A DNA stretch of 38,427 nucleotides from Aquificota bacterium (lineage in GTDB: Bacteria; Aquificota; Aquificia; Aquificales; QOAS01): contig JAADES010000057.1 in NCBI GenBank assembly GCA_013153315.1, forward strand, positions 1-38,427. Direction: 5' to 3'. The notes under the pieces are model-generated. The model saw only the letters and a program-made list of their open reading frames with translations. It was not told the origin of the DNA and searched no databases. This document shows positions 24,030 to 33,188 of the stretch, piece after piece (positions within the stretch are counted from its first letter, which is position 1; the number at the start of each line of letters is the position of its first letter). Position numbers and translations under genes: made by a program.

Positions 24030-25430
24030 ATGCAGGTTTTAGGGGTTATATTGGCGGCCGGAAAGGGAAGCCGTTTTAAAAGTGAAAAACCGAAAGTTAT
24101 ACATACCCTTTTAGGGAAACCTATGGTTTATTTTCCCTACGAGGCTTTACTTTCTTTAGACCCTATTAAGGTTGCTTTTATAGTTGGCCATAAAAAGGAG
24201 GAAGTTATATCCACCGTAAAAGGTTTTCCCCAAGCCGACCAAAAGGTGGTGTTTTTTGAACAAGTCAACCCCAAGGGGGGAACGGGGGACGCCGTTAGGC
24301 AAGCTTTACCTTTGCTTAAGGAACACCCTGATAAGGTGGTGGTAATTCTCAACGGAGATAGTCCCTTAATAAAAGGGGAAACCCTAAAAGAGGGTCTAAA
24401 AAAATTAATAGAACACTCTTTGGACGGAGTAATTTTTACCACAATCTTGGAAGACCCTACAGGCTACGGCAGGATTGTTAGGGACGAAAAGGGCCATGTG
24501 GTGGAAATAGTAGAGGAAAAAGATGCCTCCGAAGCTCAAAGAAAAATAAAAGAGGTCAACGGAGGGTTTTACATATTTAGAGTTCAACCTCTATTGGAAG
24601 CTTTAAAAGAGTTGAAACCTTCCCCCGTAAGCGGAGAAGTTTACTTAACCGATGTCGTCAAAATACTCCATTCCAAAGGCTACAAAGTGGATACCTACCA
24701 AACCCCCTATTGGGAACTTTTGGGTGTAAACGACCGCAGACAGTTGGCAGAAGCTGAGAAACTCCTTTTGGAAAGGAAAATAGAAAACCTCCAAAGGGAG
24801 GGGGTTACTGTAAGATTACCTGAAACGGTATATATCGAATGGGACATTCAGGTAGGAAGAGATACCGAAATAGAACCCCACGCCGTTTTAAAAGGTAAAA
24901 CCAGCGTTGGAGAAAATTGTCTTATAGGGGTTGGTTCTATCTTGGAAAACACCACGGTGGAAAACAACGTTGAAATACTCCCCTACAGCTATATTAGCGA
25001 TAGCCAAATAGAGGAAGGTTGTGTAATAGGCCCCTTTGCGAGGATTAGGAACCAAAGCCACCTTAAGGAGGAATGTGAAATAGGAAACTTTGTCGAGGTA
25101 AAAAAATCGACCATCGGAAGGAAAACAAAAGCCAAACATCTTTCCTACATAGGGGATGCCCAAATCGGAGATAACACCAACATAGGGGCGGGAACAGTTT
25201 TTGCCAACTACGACGGGGTAAACAAATATCAAACCTCAGTAGGGAACAATGTATTTATAGGTAGCAATTCGCTGATAATAGCCCCACGGCAGTTGGGAGA
25301 TTGGAGTTTCATAGCCGGCGGTAGTGTGGTAAACAAAGACGTTCCCCCCAAAGCTTTGGCTGTATCCCGTGCCCCCTTAAGGATTTTGGAAGGAAAAAAT
25401 CCCCTTTTGAGGAAAGACAAAAATTCTTAA
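24030..25430 (+). CDS. glmU: Bifunctional GlcNAc-1-phosphate uridyltransferase / glucosamine-1-phosphate acetyltransferase
   Basis: This 466-residue enzyme makes UDP-GlcNAc for peptidoglycan and lipid A. The N-terminal nucleotidyltransferase shows LAAGKGSRFKSEKPKVIHTL and NGDSPLIK. The C-terminal part is a left-handed beta helix of hexapeptides (IEPHAVLKGKTSVGENCLIG onward), with the acetyltransferase region containing KKSTIGRKTKAKHLSYIGDA and IGAGTVFANYDG. Length and order are standard. TAAAAT (24016-24021) ends exactly 8 nt before the ATG with no Shine-Dalgarno. The gene supplies the same lipid A pathway as lpxI but is not linked to it. Confidence 0.97.
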   Translation: MQVLGVILAAGKGSRFKSEKPKVIHTLLGKPMVYFPYEALLSLDPIKVAFIVGHKKEEVISTVKGFPQADQKVVFFEQVNPKGGTGDAVRQALPLLKEHPDKVVVILNGDSPLIKGETLKEGLKKLIEHSLDGVIFTTILEDPTGYGRIVRDEKGHVVEIVEEKDASEAQRKIKEVNGGFYIFRVQPLLEALKELKPSPVSGEVYLTDVVKILHSKGYKVDTYQTPYWELLGVNDRRQLAEAEKLLLERKIENLQREGVTVRLPETVYIEWDIQVGRDTEIEPHAVLKGKTSVGENCLIGVGSILENTTVENNVEILPYSYISDSQIEEGCVIGPFARIRNQSHLKEECEIGNFVEVKKSTIGRKTKAKHLSYIGDAQIGDNTNIGAGTVFANYDGVNKYQTSVGNNVFIGSNSLIIAPRQLGDWSFIAGGSVVNKDVPPKALAVSRAPLRILEGKNPLLRKDKNS

Positions 25431-25467
25431 CTTTTTAAGGTTTATTGTTTTTTCCTTTTTAAGGTTT
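25431..25467. repeat. Short tandem direct repeat between glmU and ychF
   Basis: CTTTTTAAGGTTT occurs at 25431-25443 and again at 25455-25467. It lies between the ends of two convergent genes and may be shared transcript-end sequence; no strong hairpin is seen. Confidence 0.5.
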
Positions 25468-25486
25468 TATAAAAGAGAAAAAAAAG

Positions 25487-26602
25487 CTATACATTAAAGC
25501 GGAAAATAACGACATCGCCGTCTTGCATAACGTAATCTTTACCTTCCAAACGGGCAACGCCGGCCTCCCGAGCTCCGACCCAACCGCCGTATTTTACGAA
25601 ATCGTCGTAGGAAACCACTTCGGCGGCGATAAAACCCCTCTCAAAGTCGGAATGAATTTTTCCCGCAGCTTGAGGGGCTTTGGTTCCCTTTTTAATAGTC
25701 CACGCTCGGGCTTCCTTTTCTCCGGCTGTGAAGAAGGTTATTAAATCCAATAGGCGGTAGCCTTCGCGGATTACTTTGTTTAGCCCCGGTTCGTCTAAGC
25801 CGTATTCTTTAAGAAGCTCTTGACGCTCTTCTTTTGGTAGTTGGGCCAGTTCTGCTTCCAATTTTGCCGAGACTACTACCACCGGTGCGTTTTCCTTTTT
25901 GGCATATTCTTTAACCTGTTTTACATACTCGTTTTCTCCACCGTTTTCCATTAGGTCTTCTTCGCTAACGTTGGCTATATACATAACGGGCTTGGTAGTT
26001 AGAAGGAACAGCTCCTTTGAGGCGTAATTCCAAATTTCCTCGGGCAGGGAACTTTTGTAGCGGCGTAAGGGTTCCAATTTTTCCAGAATTTCCTTAATTT
26101 TTAAAAGCTTTTCCAACTCCTCTTTGGCCTCTTTTTTTCCTATTTTTGCCAGCTTCTGAACCTTTTCCAGCCGTTTTTCTACGCTTTCCAAATCTTTGGC
26201 TATAAGCTCCAAATCGATAATTTCTATGTCCCTAACGGGGTTAACGCTACCCTCCACGTGGACAACATTCTCATCGTCGAAGCAACGGACAACCATACCT
26301 ATGGCGTCAACTTCCCTTATATGGGCCAAAAATTGGTTTCCCAAACCTTCGCCTTTGGAGGCTCCTCTTACCAAACCGGCTATATCGCGAAATTCCAAGT
26401 AGGTGGGTGTTATCTTTTGGGATTTCTCTATTTCGGCTATCTTGTAAAGTCTCGGGTCGGGAACGGGCACCTTTCCGATATTGGGCTCAATGGTGCAAAA
26501 AGGATAGTTGGCGGCTTCGGCCTTAGAGCTTTCGGTCAAAGCGTTAAACAAGGTAGATTTTCCTACGTTGGGTAATCCTACTATTCCCAGAGAGAAACCC
26601 AT
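25487..26602 (-). CDS. ychF: Redox-responsive ATPase/GTPase YchF (OLA1)
   Basis: A 371-residue member of the Obg-related P-loop family associated with ribosomes. It has GLPNVGKST (G1), [21 protein letters not shown] (G3 region) and [10 protein letters not shown] where other GTPases have NKxD. That change underlies the ATP preference of YchF. The C-terminal TGS domain is seen as [21 protein letters not shown] and ends [11 protein letters not shown]. Length is standard. A TAATTT hexamer lies 12 nt before the ATG. The gene diverges from the BFN-domain gene and converges with glmU. Confidence 0.96.
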   Translation of the reverse strand: MGFSLGIVGLPNVGKSTLFNALTESSKAEAANYPFCTIEPNIGKVPVPDPRLYKIAEIEKSQKITPTYLEFRDIAGLVRGASKGEGLGNQFLAHIREVDAIGMVVRCFDDENVVHVEGSVNPVRDIEIIDLELIAKDLESVEKRLEKVQKLAKIGKKEAKEELEKLLKIKEILEKLEPLRRYKSSLPEEIWNYASKELFLLTTKPVMYIANVSEEDLMENGGENEYVKQVKEYAKKENAPVVVVSAKLEAELAQLPKEERQELLKEYGLDEPGLNKVIREGYRLLDLITFFTAGEKEARAWTIKKGTKAPQAAGKIHSDFERGFIAAEVVSYDDFVKYGGWVGAREAGVARLEGKDYVMQDGDVVIFRFNV

Positions 26603-26706
26603 AGCAAATTTGAGAAATTATTTCCCACTCGGGTGAAAAATAAAAAATTTTTCCTCAAAAAAAGGTCATAGCATCAAGACTTAATAAAACCCTAATTTGT
26701 GAGTAG

Positions 26707-27309
26707 ATGGAAGAAAGAAAGCATTACGAGGTGGAAGTTTGGGGCATCGCTTTAGACCCCTTTAATCAATCTCCCATAGTGGTATTAAGAAATAAAGAAA
26801 ACCCTAAGGAGCTTTTGCCCATATGGATAGGCCACAACGAGGCCAGCGGCATAATGATGGTTCTCAACGATATAGATTTCTCCCGTCCGTTAACCTACGA
26901 GCTGATTAAAAATATGCTCCGCTCTTTGGGGGCTACCGTCGAAAGGGTGGAAATTAGGGATATAAAAGACGGAACATTTTTTGCATCGCTCTTTCTAAAA
27001 GACGCTTTGGGCAACATTGTGGAGGTGGACAGCCGCCCTTCCGATGCCATAAATATAGCCCTTAGAACTAACGCCCCTATTTTTGTGGCAAAACATGTAA
27101 TGGATACATCCAAGGTTAACCTTGATGAAACTATTGCCCAACTTTTGGAAGAAAAAGAAAATAAAGAAAACCCTCCCGAGGAAAAAATACAATCCCAAGA
27201 CCAAAAGGAGGAAGAATCTGCAGAAATTGACCAAGATTTAAAAGCTTGGTTAGAAAACCTTAAACCGGAAGATTTTGAAAAATATGGAAAATCCAAAGGG
27301 GGAAATTAA
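26707..27309 (+). CDS. BFN (DUF151) domain protein
   Basis: A 200-residue protein whose first 135 residues form a BFN/DUF151 domain, related to Thermotoga TM0160 and to the plant proteins described as bifunctional nucleases. Typical stretches are VLRNKENPKELLPIWIGHNEA, VVEVDSRPSDAINIALRTNAPIFVA. The C-terminal 65 residues are Glu/Lys/Gln-rich and probably flexible. Nuclease activity in bacteria is not well established. TAATTT (26693-26698) ends 8 nt before the ATG. The last 4 nt overlap the end of fabH on the opposite strand. Confidence 0.85.
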   Translation: MEERKHYEVEVWGIALDPFNQSPIVVLRNKENPKELLPIWIGHNEASGIMMVLNDIDFSRPLTYELIKNMLRSLGATVERVEIRDIKDGTFFASLFLKDALGNIVEVDSRPSDAINIALRTNAPIFVAKHVMDTSKVNLDETIAQLLEEKENKENPPEEKIQSQDQKEEESAEIDQDLKAWLENLKPEDFEKYGKSKGGN

Positions 27310-28241
27310 AATCTCAACACCATCGAGCCCCAAGTTAATCCCCCTCCCATAGCTGTCAACAATACATTCATACCCCTTTGGAGTTTACCTTCCTCTATAG
27401 CTTCATACATCGCTATAGGTATAGAGGCGGCGGAAGTATTCCCGTAGCGGTTGACATTTACATAGACCTTTTCGAGGGGAATATTCAATTTTTCCGCTAA
27501 GGCTTTTATTATTCGGAAATTTGCCTGGTGGGGGATTACAAGGTCTATATCCTCGGGGGTTAAACCGGCCTCTTTAATCGCCTCGAGGGAGGATTTTGTC
27601 ATACCGTTTACAGCCTCTTTAAAAACCTTTCTACCTTCCATTTTTAGGTATCCACATAAATCCCTATAGAGGATTTTCCATTCCTTCCCTTTGGTGTAGA
27701 GTTTGGACGAAAGCACATCGCTGGGGTCTTCGGGCTCATAACGAACAACCGCGGCCCCCGCACCGTCGCCGAAGAGAACGCAGGTGCTGCGGTCGCTCCA
27801 ATCTATTATGGAAGATAACTTTTCCGCCCCTATTACAAGGGCGGTTTTTTTCTTTTGGCTTTTTAAATAAGCGTCGGCTATATCGAGGCCGTAAAGAAAC
27901 CCACTGCAGGCTGCAGATATATCAAAGGCCATAGCGTTATTTTCCAAACCAAGGGCCTCTTGAACCAAACAGGCCGTTGCGGGAAAACCGAGCTGGGGCG
28001 ATAGGGTCGCCAAAATTATTAGCTCAATCTCTTCTTTATCTATTTGGGCTTGTTCTATGGCCTTCTCAGCGGCTTTTAGAGCCATTTCTACAACCGTTTC
28101 ATTTTCCGCTATTCTTCTTTCCTTTATACCCGTTCTTTCGGTAATCCACTCGTCGGAGGTCTCGACCATTTTTTCCAGGTCGTAGTTTGTTAGGACTTTG
28201 GAAGGAAGATAAGCACCTACACCTAAGATTTTTGTCCCCAT
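27306..28241 (-). CDS. fabH: Beta-ketoacyl-ACP synthase III
   Basis: A 311-residue enzyme that condenses acetyl-CoA with malonyl-ACP to start fatty acid synthesis. The Cys-His-Asn triad is present: Cys in DISAACSGFLYGL, His in VIPHQANFRII, and Asn in NRYGNTSAASIP. The N-terminal SDEWITERTGIKERRI and the closing GGGLTWGSMVLRF are canonical. It is not accompanied by plsX, fabD, fabG or acpP as in many bacteria. A GGTGAG about 10 nt before the ATG may serve as a ribosome-binding site, with TAGAAT just upstream of it. Confidence 0.96.
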   Translation of the reverse strand: MGTKILGVGAYLPSKVLTNYDLEKMVETSDEWITERTGIKERRIAENETVVEMALKAAEKAIEQAQIDKEEIELIILATLSPQLGFPATACLVQEALGLENNAMAFDISAACSGFLYGLDIADAYLKSQKKKTALVIGAEKLSSIIDWSDRSTCVLFGDGAGAAVVRYEPEDPSDVLSSKLYTKGKEWKILYRDLCGYLKMEGRKVFKEAVNGMTKSSLEAIKEAGLTPEDIDLVIPHQANFRIIKALAEKLNIPLEKVYVNVNRYGNTSAASIPIAMYEAIEEGKLQRGMNVLLTAMGGGLTWGSMVLRF

Positions 28242-28382
28242 TTTAAACTCACCAATTCTAAAAATTTTTAGTTAATTAACTTAGGCTGTTTAGCTTATTA
28301 GATAGGCTTATTTTCGAATGCTATACTCTCTTTTCTAACTTTTAAAGAAATCTTTATTTCCCAAAAGTGGAGGAAATTTTAA

Positions 28383-30140
28383 ATGGCTAAAGAAAGAAGG
28401 GGAGCCGACATTGTTATAGAAGTTCTCCAAACCGAAGGGGTGGATTTAATTTTTGGTGTTCCCGGCGGGGCAATAATGGAAGTTTACGACGCCCTCTTTA
28501 ACAGTGATATAGTCCACATTCTGGCCCGTCACGAACAGGGAGCCGGCCATATGGCCGAAGGTTATGCGGCCGCCTCGGGAAAGGTGGGGGTGGCCTTTGC
28601 AACTTCGGGGCCGGGAGCTACAAACTTGGTTACAGCCATAGCCGACGCCTATATGGATTCCCGTCCGGTGGTATTTATAACAGGTCAGGTTCCCACCGGC
28701 CTAATAGGAAACGATGCCTTTCAGGAGGTCGATATAGTAGGAATAACCCGCCCTATAACAAAGCATAATTTTTTAGTTAAGGATATCGAAGAGTTACCTT
28801 TAAGGCTTAGGCAGGCTTTCTATATAGCAAAAACCGGCAGACCCGGGCCCGTGTTGGTCGATATACCTAAAGACATAACCCAAAAGCGTTCCACCGTCGA
28901 TATACCTTCCGATAAGGAGGTTGTTGAATCGCTCCCCGGTTATAAACCCCACTACGAAGGAAACATCCAACAAATTAAAAAGGCTGTTGACTTAATTGTT
29001 GCCGCCCAAAGGCCCGTTCTCTATGTTGGAGGCGGTGCGGTTTACGCCGACGCCCAAGAGGAACTAATAGAGCTGGCAGAAATGTTGCAAATTCCGGTTA
29101 CCACCACAACCCAAGGAAAGGGAGCCTTCCCCGAAACCCATCCGCTCTCTCTCCAGATGTTGGGAATGCACGGCACCTATTACGCCAATATGGCAGTTTA
29201 CCATTCCGATTTGTTAATAGCCGTGGGTGCCCGCTTCGACGACAGGGTTACCGGAAAAATAGATGAATTTGCCCCCGAGGCTAAAATAATTCATATCGAT
29301 ATAGACCCCGCCTCTATTTCTAAGACCATAAATGTCGATGTTCCCGTTGTCGGCGATGCCAAAATAATCCTGCGGAAGTTGTTGGAAGAGTTAAAACGCA
29401 GGAAGGTAAAGGTTCTATATCCCCAACAAAGGAAAAAGTGGTTAGAACAAATCGAATATTGGAAGAAAAGGTATCCATTAACCTACGATTGGAGCGACGA
29501 AGTAATAAAACCCCAGTATGTGATTGAAGAAATATATAAAGCCACCAAAGGGGAAGCTATTATCGTTCCCGGTGTGGGACAACACCAGATGTGGGCGGCC
29601 ATGTTCTACAAATATAAGTTCCCGAGGCAGTTTATTAATTCGGGCGGTTTGGGAACAATGGGCTTCGGTCTGCCCGCCGGTATAGGTGCCAAGATAGGCC
29701 GCCCCGACCGAGAAGTTTGGGTTATCGACGGAGACGGTTCCTTCCAGATGACAATGCAGGAAATAGTTACCGCCGTCCAATATAAGGTTCCTATAAAGGT
29801 GGCTCTAATAAACAACGGCTTTTTGGGAATGGTTCGCCAATGGCAGGAGCTTTTCTATGACCGCCGCTATTCGGAAACCTGTTTTGGCGTTCAGCCCGAC
29901 TTTGTGAAGTTGGTCGAAGCTATGGGCGGTGTTGCTCTTAGGGCCACAACCCCCGACGAAGTTCCCAAGGTAATAGAAAAAGCCCGCCAAATTGATGACC
30001 GCCCCGTAGTTATAGATTTTTGGGTAGATAAGGAAGAGAACGTCTTTCCTATGGTGCCTGCGGGCAAATCCTACCGCGATATGATTTTGAAAGAACCTAA
30101 GAGAAAACCCGACGCCGACACTAAATATTTGGTGGGTTAA
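28383..30140 (+). CDS. ilvB: Acetolactate synthase large subunit
   Basis: A 585-residue thiamine diphosphate enzyme that makes acetolactate for valine, leucine and isoleucine. It has the catalytic Glu in ARHEQGAGHMAEGYA, the FAD-domain region VGARFDDRVTGK, and the ThDP/Mg motif GDGSFQMTMQEI ... INNG. MVRQWQELFYDRRYS is typical of anabolic AHAS rather than fermentative AlsS. The regulatory small subunit ilvH/ilvN, normally next door, does not follow; the stretch after the stop is the end of the opposing methyltransferase. A TGGAGG Shine-Dalgarno lies about 12 nt before the ATG. Confidence 0.96.
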   Translation: MAKERRGADIVIEVLQTEGVDLIFGVPGGAIMEVYDALFNSDIVHILARHEQGAGHMAEGYAAASGKVGVAFATSGPGATNLVTAIADAYMDSRPVVFITGQVPTGLIGNDAFQEVDIVGITRPITKHNFLVKDIEELPLRLRQAFYIAKTGRPGPVLVDIPKDITQKRSTVDIPSDKEVVESLPGYKPHYEGNIQQIKKAVDLIVAAQRPVLYVGGGAVYADAQEELIELAEMLQIPVTTTTQGKGAFPETHPLSLQMLGMHGTYYANMAVYHSDLLIAVGARFDDRVTGKIDEFAPEAKIIHIDIDPASISKTINVDVPVVGDAKIILRKLLEELKRRKVKVLYPQQRKKWLEQIEYWKKRYPLTYDWSDEVIKPQYVIEEIYKATKGEAIIVPGVGQHQMWAAMFYKYKFPRQFINSGGLGTMGFGLPAGIGAKIGRPDREVWVIDGDGSFQMTMQEIVTAVQYKVPIKVALINNGFLGMVRQWQELFYDRRYSETCFGVQPDFVKLVEAMGGVALRATTPDEVPKVIEKARQIDDRPVVIDFWVDKEENVFPMVPAGKSYRDMILKEPKRKPDADTKYLVG

Positions 30141-30167
30141 TAATTTGTGATTTTGATTTTTTTCTTT

Positions 30168-30764
30168 TTATTTGCAACGGTTGGGGCTAAGTAAACGGTC
30201 TAAAATAATGGCGGCCGCGTTTCTAACCGATAGGTGATTCCAATCTCCCGCCCCCATAATTGGTTCCAGTATGTAATCGAAAGTCTCCATTAGGTCGGGA
30301 ACTATACCGTGTCCCGTTCCGAGGATTATTAGAAAATCTTTGTCCCTTTCTTGGTGTATTTTTTCCGAAAGCTCCCTGTAAGTTATGGTATTGGGGTATT
30401 TCCTTGCCGAGGTTCCTACCAAAATAGGTTCCTTCCCGCGGCGGTTTATTATATCTTCGATAACCTCATCGAGGGTGTAAACAACTTTAACCAAGGAAAC
30501 GGCATCACGGCGGGTGGGGTTGTCTTCACCTCCCTCTCCTAACCAATATTTAATTTGCCTTTGGATAATTTCCTGTTGGGCTTCCAAGGGTTGGACTATG
30601 TAGTAGGTATTTATTTCGTAAGTCCTTGCCGGTCGGGCTATATCGTGTAAATCCAAGGGGGTGAAGGAGGTTATTATGGGGGTTTTCTTATCTTTACCCA
30701 ACACCGGCCAATGGAGGAGGGTTAAAAAAACATTATCGTTTTTAGGTTTATATTGGTTTACCAT
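30168..30764 (-). CDS. SAM-dependent RNA methyltransferase, SPOUT-like (RNA_Me_trans family)
   Basis: A 198-residue protein matching the family annotated as SAM-dependent RNA methyltransferase (PF09936 type), often found next to trmD in other bacteria. It begins with VFLTLLHWPVLGKD and ITSFTPLDLHDIARPARTY. The C-terminal ILGTGHGIVPDLMETFDYIL and NHLSVRNAAAIILDRLL are knot-like SPOUT elements. The target RNA is unknown. It lies 15 nt after bioD on the same strand. A TATAAA immediately next to the bioD stop ends 9 nt before its ATG, so it may have its own leaderless transcript. Confidence 0.82.
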   Translation of the reverse strand: MVNQYKPKNDNVFLTLLHWPVLGKDKKTPIITSFTPLDLHDIARPARTYEINTYYIVQPLEAQQEIIQRQIKYWLGEGGEDNPTRRDAVSLVKVVYTLDEVIEDIINRRGKEPILVGTSARKYPNTITYRELSEKIHQERDKDFLIILGTGHGIVPDLMETFDYILEPIMGAGDWNHLSVRNAAAIILDRLLSPNRCK

Positions 30765-30779
30765 CGGGGTCTATTTATA

Positions 30780-31439
30780 TTAAACCTTCCCTAAAAGGGG
30801 TGAAAAATCTACTTCCAAATCCAAAGGTTGGGAACTTTGGGGTATTTTTACCAAAACGGGGAGTTGGGTCATATCTTCCACCACCCGCGGGTTATCTTTT
30901 TCGGAGAGGTCTTTCCCGGTAAATCCGTTTAGAACAAACCCCACAAGGTTTATTCCTAAGGATTTCCCATAATAGGCGGTTAAAAAGCAGTCATTTATGG
31001 TTCCCAATCTTGCCCTTCCCACTATTAGGGTGGGTAGATTCCATTCCTTGGCGAGATTTCCGTAGGTGTAATTCCTTAAAATGGGAACTGCCAAACCTCC
31101 CGCCCCTTCGATTATTAGAAACTCATACTTATTGAGGTGTTCGTTAAATTTTTCCCTTAAAAGAGTTAGGTCTATTTCTTTTCCCTCATATTGGGCGGCT
31201 ACATAGGGAGCCAAAGGAAGTTTGTAGGTGTAGGTAACCGTTTCTTCCAAAGGTTGCCCCAATAGGGAAGATAAAAGTTTTCCGTCGGCGGGGTATTTTT
31301 CAACCCCGGTTTCAACGGGCTTCCAATAACCTACCTTTATACCCTGCTTTTTTAAAAACTTTGCCAACAGATAGGAAACTACAGTTTTACCTACTTCGGT
31401 GTTGGTTCCTGTAATAAACAAAACCTTGTTGGGGAACAT
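30780..31439 (-). CDS. bioD: Dethiobiotin synthetase
   Basis: A 219-residue ATP-dependent carboxylase that closes the ureido ring in biotin synthesis. The P-loop GTNTEVGKTVVS, the Lys of WKPVETG, the EGAGGLAVP motif and the VGRARLGTINDC region are all family hallmarks. Other bio genes are not in the window. The start lacks a Shine-Dalgarno. It is upstream of the SPOUT methyltransferase and diverges from the PilZ-domain gene; bioD and the methyltransferase may form a two-gene unit. Confidence 0.95.
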   Translation of the reverse strand: MFPNKVLFITGTNTEVGKTVVSYLLAKFLKKQGIKVGYWKPVETGVEKYPADGKLLSSLLGQPLEETVTYTYKLPLAPYVAAQYEGKEIDLTLLREKFNEHLNKYEFLIIEGAGGLAVPILRNYTYGNLAKEWNLPTLIVGRARLGTINDCFLTAYYGKSLGINLVGFVLNGFTGKDLSEKDNPRVVEDMTQLPVLVKIPQSSQPLDLEVDFSPLLGKV

Positions 31440-31502
31440 TTGGATTTATTTTCCCCTTTCAAAGGTCAATTGCGTGCAGAGGTGTTCTATCATTCTTAGG
31501 CT

Positions 31503-32078
31503 ATGAACTTTTTTATCGGTTATGAGGCCGACAATCCCGTTAATAACTTTTATTACATACCCCTTTCGGTGGACGTTAATAAGGTAAAAGTCCAACTGTT
31601 GGAAAATACAAAGGTCGACCCTAACAAGCTATACCAACTTTATTTTTCCCTCGATGGGGTTAATTTCAATTTTCTCGCAAAGCCTATAAAGTTCCTTCCC
31701 GAGAATAAGGTTATTTTTTTTATCTTGGACAGCAAAATAGAACTTAGAAAATACCCGAGGATTCCCGTTAACAAAGATATTCCCGTTAAGGTATGGGTCG
31801 ATGCTTTGGAAGCCAAATTGTTGGATATATCCTTGGGCGGGTGCCGAGTGAAAATTCTAAAACCTATAGACTTAAACAACTACACTAAAAGCGGGAGTAT
31901 TAGAAACTTATATTTTCAATTCTTTGACCGCCAAAAGGAGGAAATTTATAAAATCCTTGCCAAGGTGGTAAATGTAGATACCCAAAAGAGGGAAATGGCT
32001 TTTGTTTATATCCCCTATCAGGACGCTATAGGGATTGTTTACAAACGAGTATTAAATTTGCTGAAAGGAAAACAATAG
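31503..32078 (+). CDS. PilZ-domain protein, putative c-di-GMP receptor
   Basis: A 191-residue protein with an N-terminal beta-rich region of about 80 residues (YcgR-N-like position) followed by a PilZ domain. The c-di-GMP contact motifs are intact: RKYPR at residues 82-86 (RxxxR) and DISLGG at 108-113 (D/NxSxxG). It is therefore likely to sense cyclic di-GMP and influence motility or surface attachment. The partner is unknown; no flagellar gene is nearby, though a pilin-like gene lies 4 kb downstream. TATCAT ends 9 nt before the ATG. It converges with proC, 10 nt apart. Confidence 0.85.
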   Translation: MNFFIGYEADNPVNNFYYIPLSVDVNKVKVQLLENTKVDPNKLYQLYFSLDGVNFNFLAKPIKFLPENKVIFFILDSKIELRKYPRIPVNKDIPVKVWVDALEAKLLDISLGGCRVKILKPIDLNNYTKSGSIRNLYFQFFDRQKEEIYKILAKVVNVDTQKREMAFVYIPYQDAIGIVYKRVLNLLKGKQ

Positions 32079-32088
32079 AAGGAATTTT

Positions 32089-32892
32089 TTATTTTCCCAA
32101 TTCCTTGGAGCGTTTATAAGCTTCCTCTATTACCTCTATAAGGCCTCCTTTTATTCCGAGACTATTTAACTTGGAAATTCCGTAAATAGTTGTTCCCGCG
32201 GGGGAAGTTATAGTATCCCTAAATTGGAGAGGATGAATATTTTTTTTCTGCAGGTAGGTTATAGTTCCTCTAAAAGTTTCCATGGCTATTTCCAAAGCTT
32301 GTTTTCGGGAAAAACCTAATTTAACCCCCGCCAAAGCGAAAGCATCGATAATTTCCGCAACAAAGGCCGGGCCGCTTCCAGCTAAGGCGGTGAATGCGTC
32401 CATAAGGCTTTCATCTATTTCAAAAACCTTTCCCGTAGCCTCTAAAAGTTTTTTTACTAAGGTTTTGTCTTCTTCCCCTATATTGGCGTTATAGCTTACC
32501 CCCCACAAGCCTCTACCCACCGCTACATTAACATTTGGCATTGTTCGAACTATTTTTTTTTCCTCTCCCAAAATCTTTTCGTAAAGGGATATAGGGAGTC
32601 CGGCAACTACCGTTATAAGGAGTTTTTCCGAATTAAATTTATCCTTAATTAGGTTTAAAACCTCTTTAACCGCGAAAGGCTTTACTGCCAAAAATACAAC
32701 CGAAGATTTATCTACAACCTCTTGAGGGGAAAGAACATTAAAACCTTCCTTTTGGAGTTTTTCCTTATGTTGGGAACTTTTAACGGAAACCAATATATCT
32801 TCCTTCGAAAGGAGTTTTTTCCTTAAAAGTCCCGAGGCTATGGCCCGTCCCATATTTCCAAAGCCGATAAACCCTACCTTTAGGTTGTCCAT
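32089..32892 (-). CDS. proC: Pyrroline-5-carboxylate reductase
   Basis: This enzyme reduces pyrroline-5-carboxylate to proline with NAD(P)H. It has the Rossmann motif GFIGFGNMGRAIASGLL, VVFLAVKPFAVKEVL, RTMPNVNVAVGRG, and the dimer and active-site region ALAGSGPAFVAEIIDA ... TSPAGTT. ATG 32892 gives 267 residues and is preferred. An ATG ten codons upstream (32922) directly abuts the presumed -10 TACAAT, so it would lie at or before the transcript start. A second hexamer, TATCCT, ends 8 nt before 32892. The promoter faces and overlaps that of the toxin-antitoxin pair. Confidence 0.94.
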   Translation of the reverse strand: MDNLKVGFIGFGNMGRAIASGLLRKKLLSKEDILVSVKSSQHKEKLQKEGFNVLSPQEVVDKSSVVFLAVKPFAVKEVLNLIKDKFNSEKLLITVVAGLPISLYEKILGEEKKIVRTMPNVNVAVGRGLWGVSYNANIGEEDKTLVKKLLEATGKVFEIDESLMDAFTALAGSGPAFVAEIIDAFALAGVKLGFSRKQALEIAMETFRGTITYLQKKNIHPLQFRDTITSPAGTTIYGISKLNSLGIKGGLIEVIEEAYKRSKELGK

Positions 32893-32922
32893 GAGGTTGT
32901 AGGATAGCGTTTTTAAATTCAT

Positions 32923-32951
32923 ATTGTAACCTGCAGTAAAAGTGCTACAAT
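32923..32951. promoter_or_regulatory. Mirror-image divergent promoters for proC and the antitoxin
   Basis: On the plus strand TTGTAA (32924-32929), 16 bp, TACAAT (32946-32951) points at the antitoxin ATG 9 nt further on. On the minus strand TTGTAG, 16 bp, TACAAT points at proC. Each -10 overlaps the complement of the other -35, forming an inverted repeat ATTGTA...TACAAT. Confidence 0.6.
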
Positions 32952-32960
32952 TGTAAAATT

Positions 32961-33188
32961 ATGCCTGCTAAAAATCCGAGAATTAGCATTACTATTAGTG
33001 AGGAACTTCAACAGGTTTTGGAAAATATTGCTAAAGAAAGAAAGGAAAGTTTATCCCAAACCGCCAGAAGGTTTTTAGAGTTGGGATTAAACCTTGTTGA
33101 GGATGTTGGTCTTTCCAAATTGGCCGAAGAAAGGCTCAAAAGCTTTTCTAAAAAGGATGCTCTAAGTCATGAGGAAATTTGGGATTAA
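32961..33188 (+). CDS. Ribbon-helix-helix antitoxin
   Basis: A 75-residue protein with a likely ribbon-helix-helix DNA-binding N-terminus (RISITISEELQQVLENIAKE, then a second helix SLSQTARRFLELGLNL) and a charged C-terminal arm (LSKLAEERLKSFSKKDALS) suited to wrapping the toxin. This is the usual plan of RelB/ParD-type antitoxins, which neutralise the toxin and repress their own promoter. TACAAT ends 9 nt before the ATG, with no Shine-Dalgarno. The toxin gene overlaps its last 20 nt. Confidence 0.85.
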   Translation: MPAKNPRISITISEELQQVLENIAKERKESLSQTARRFLELGLNLVEDVGLSKLAEERLKSFSKKDALSHEEIWD

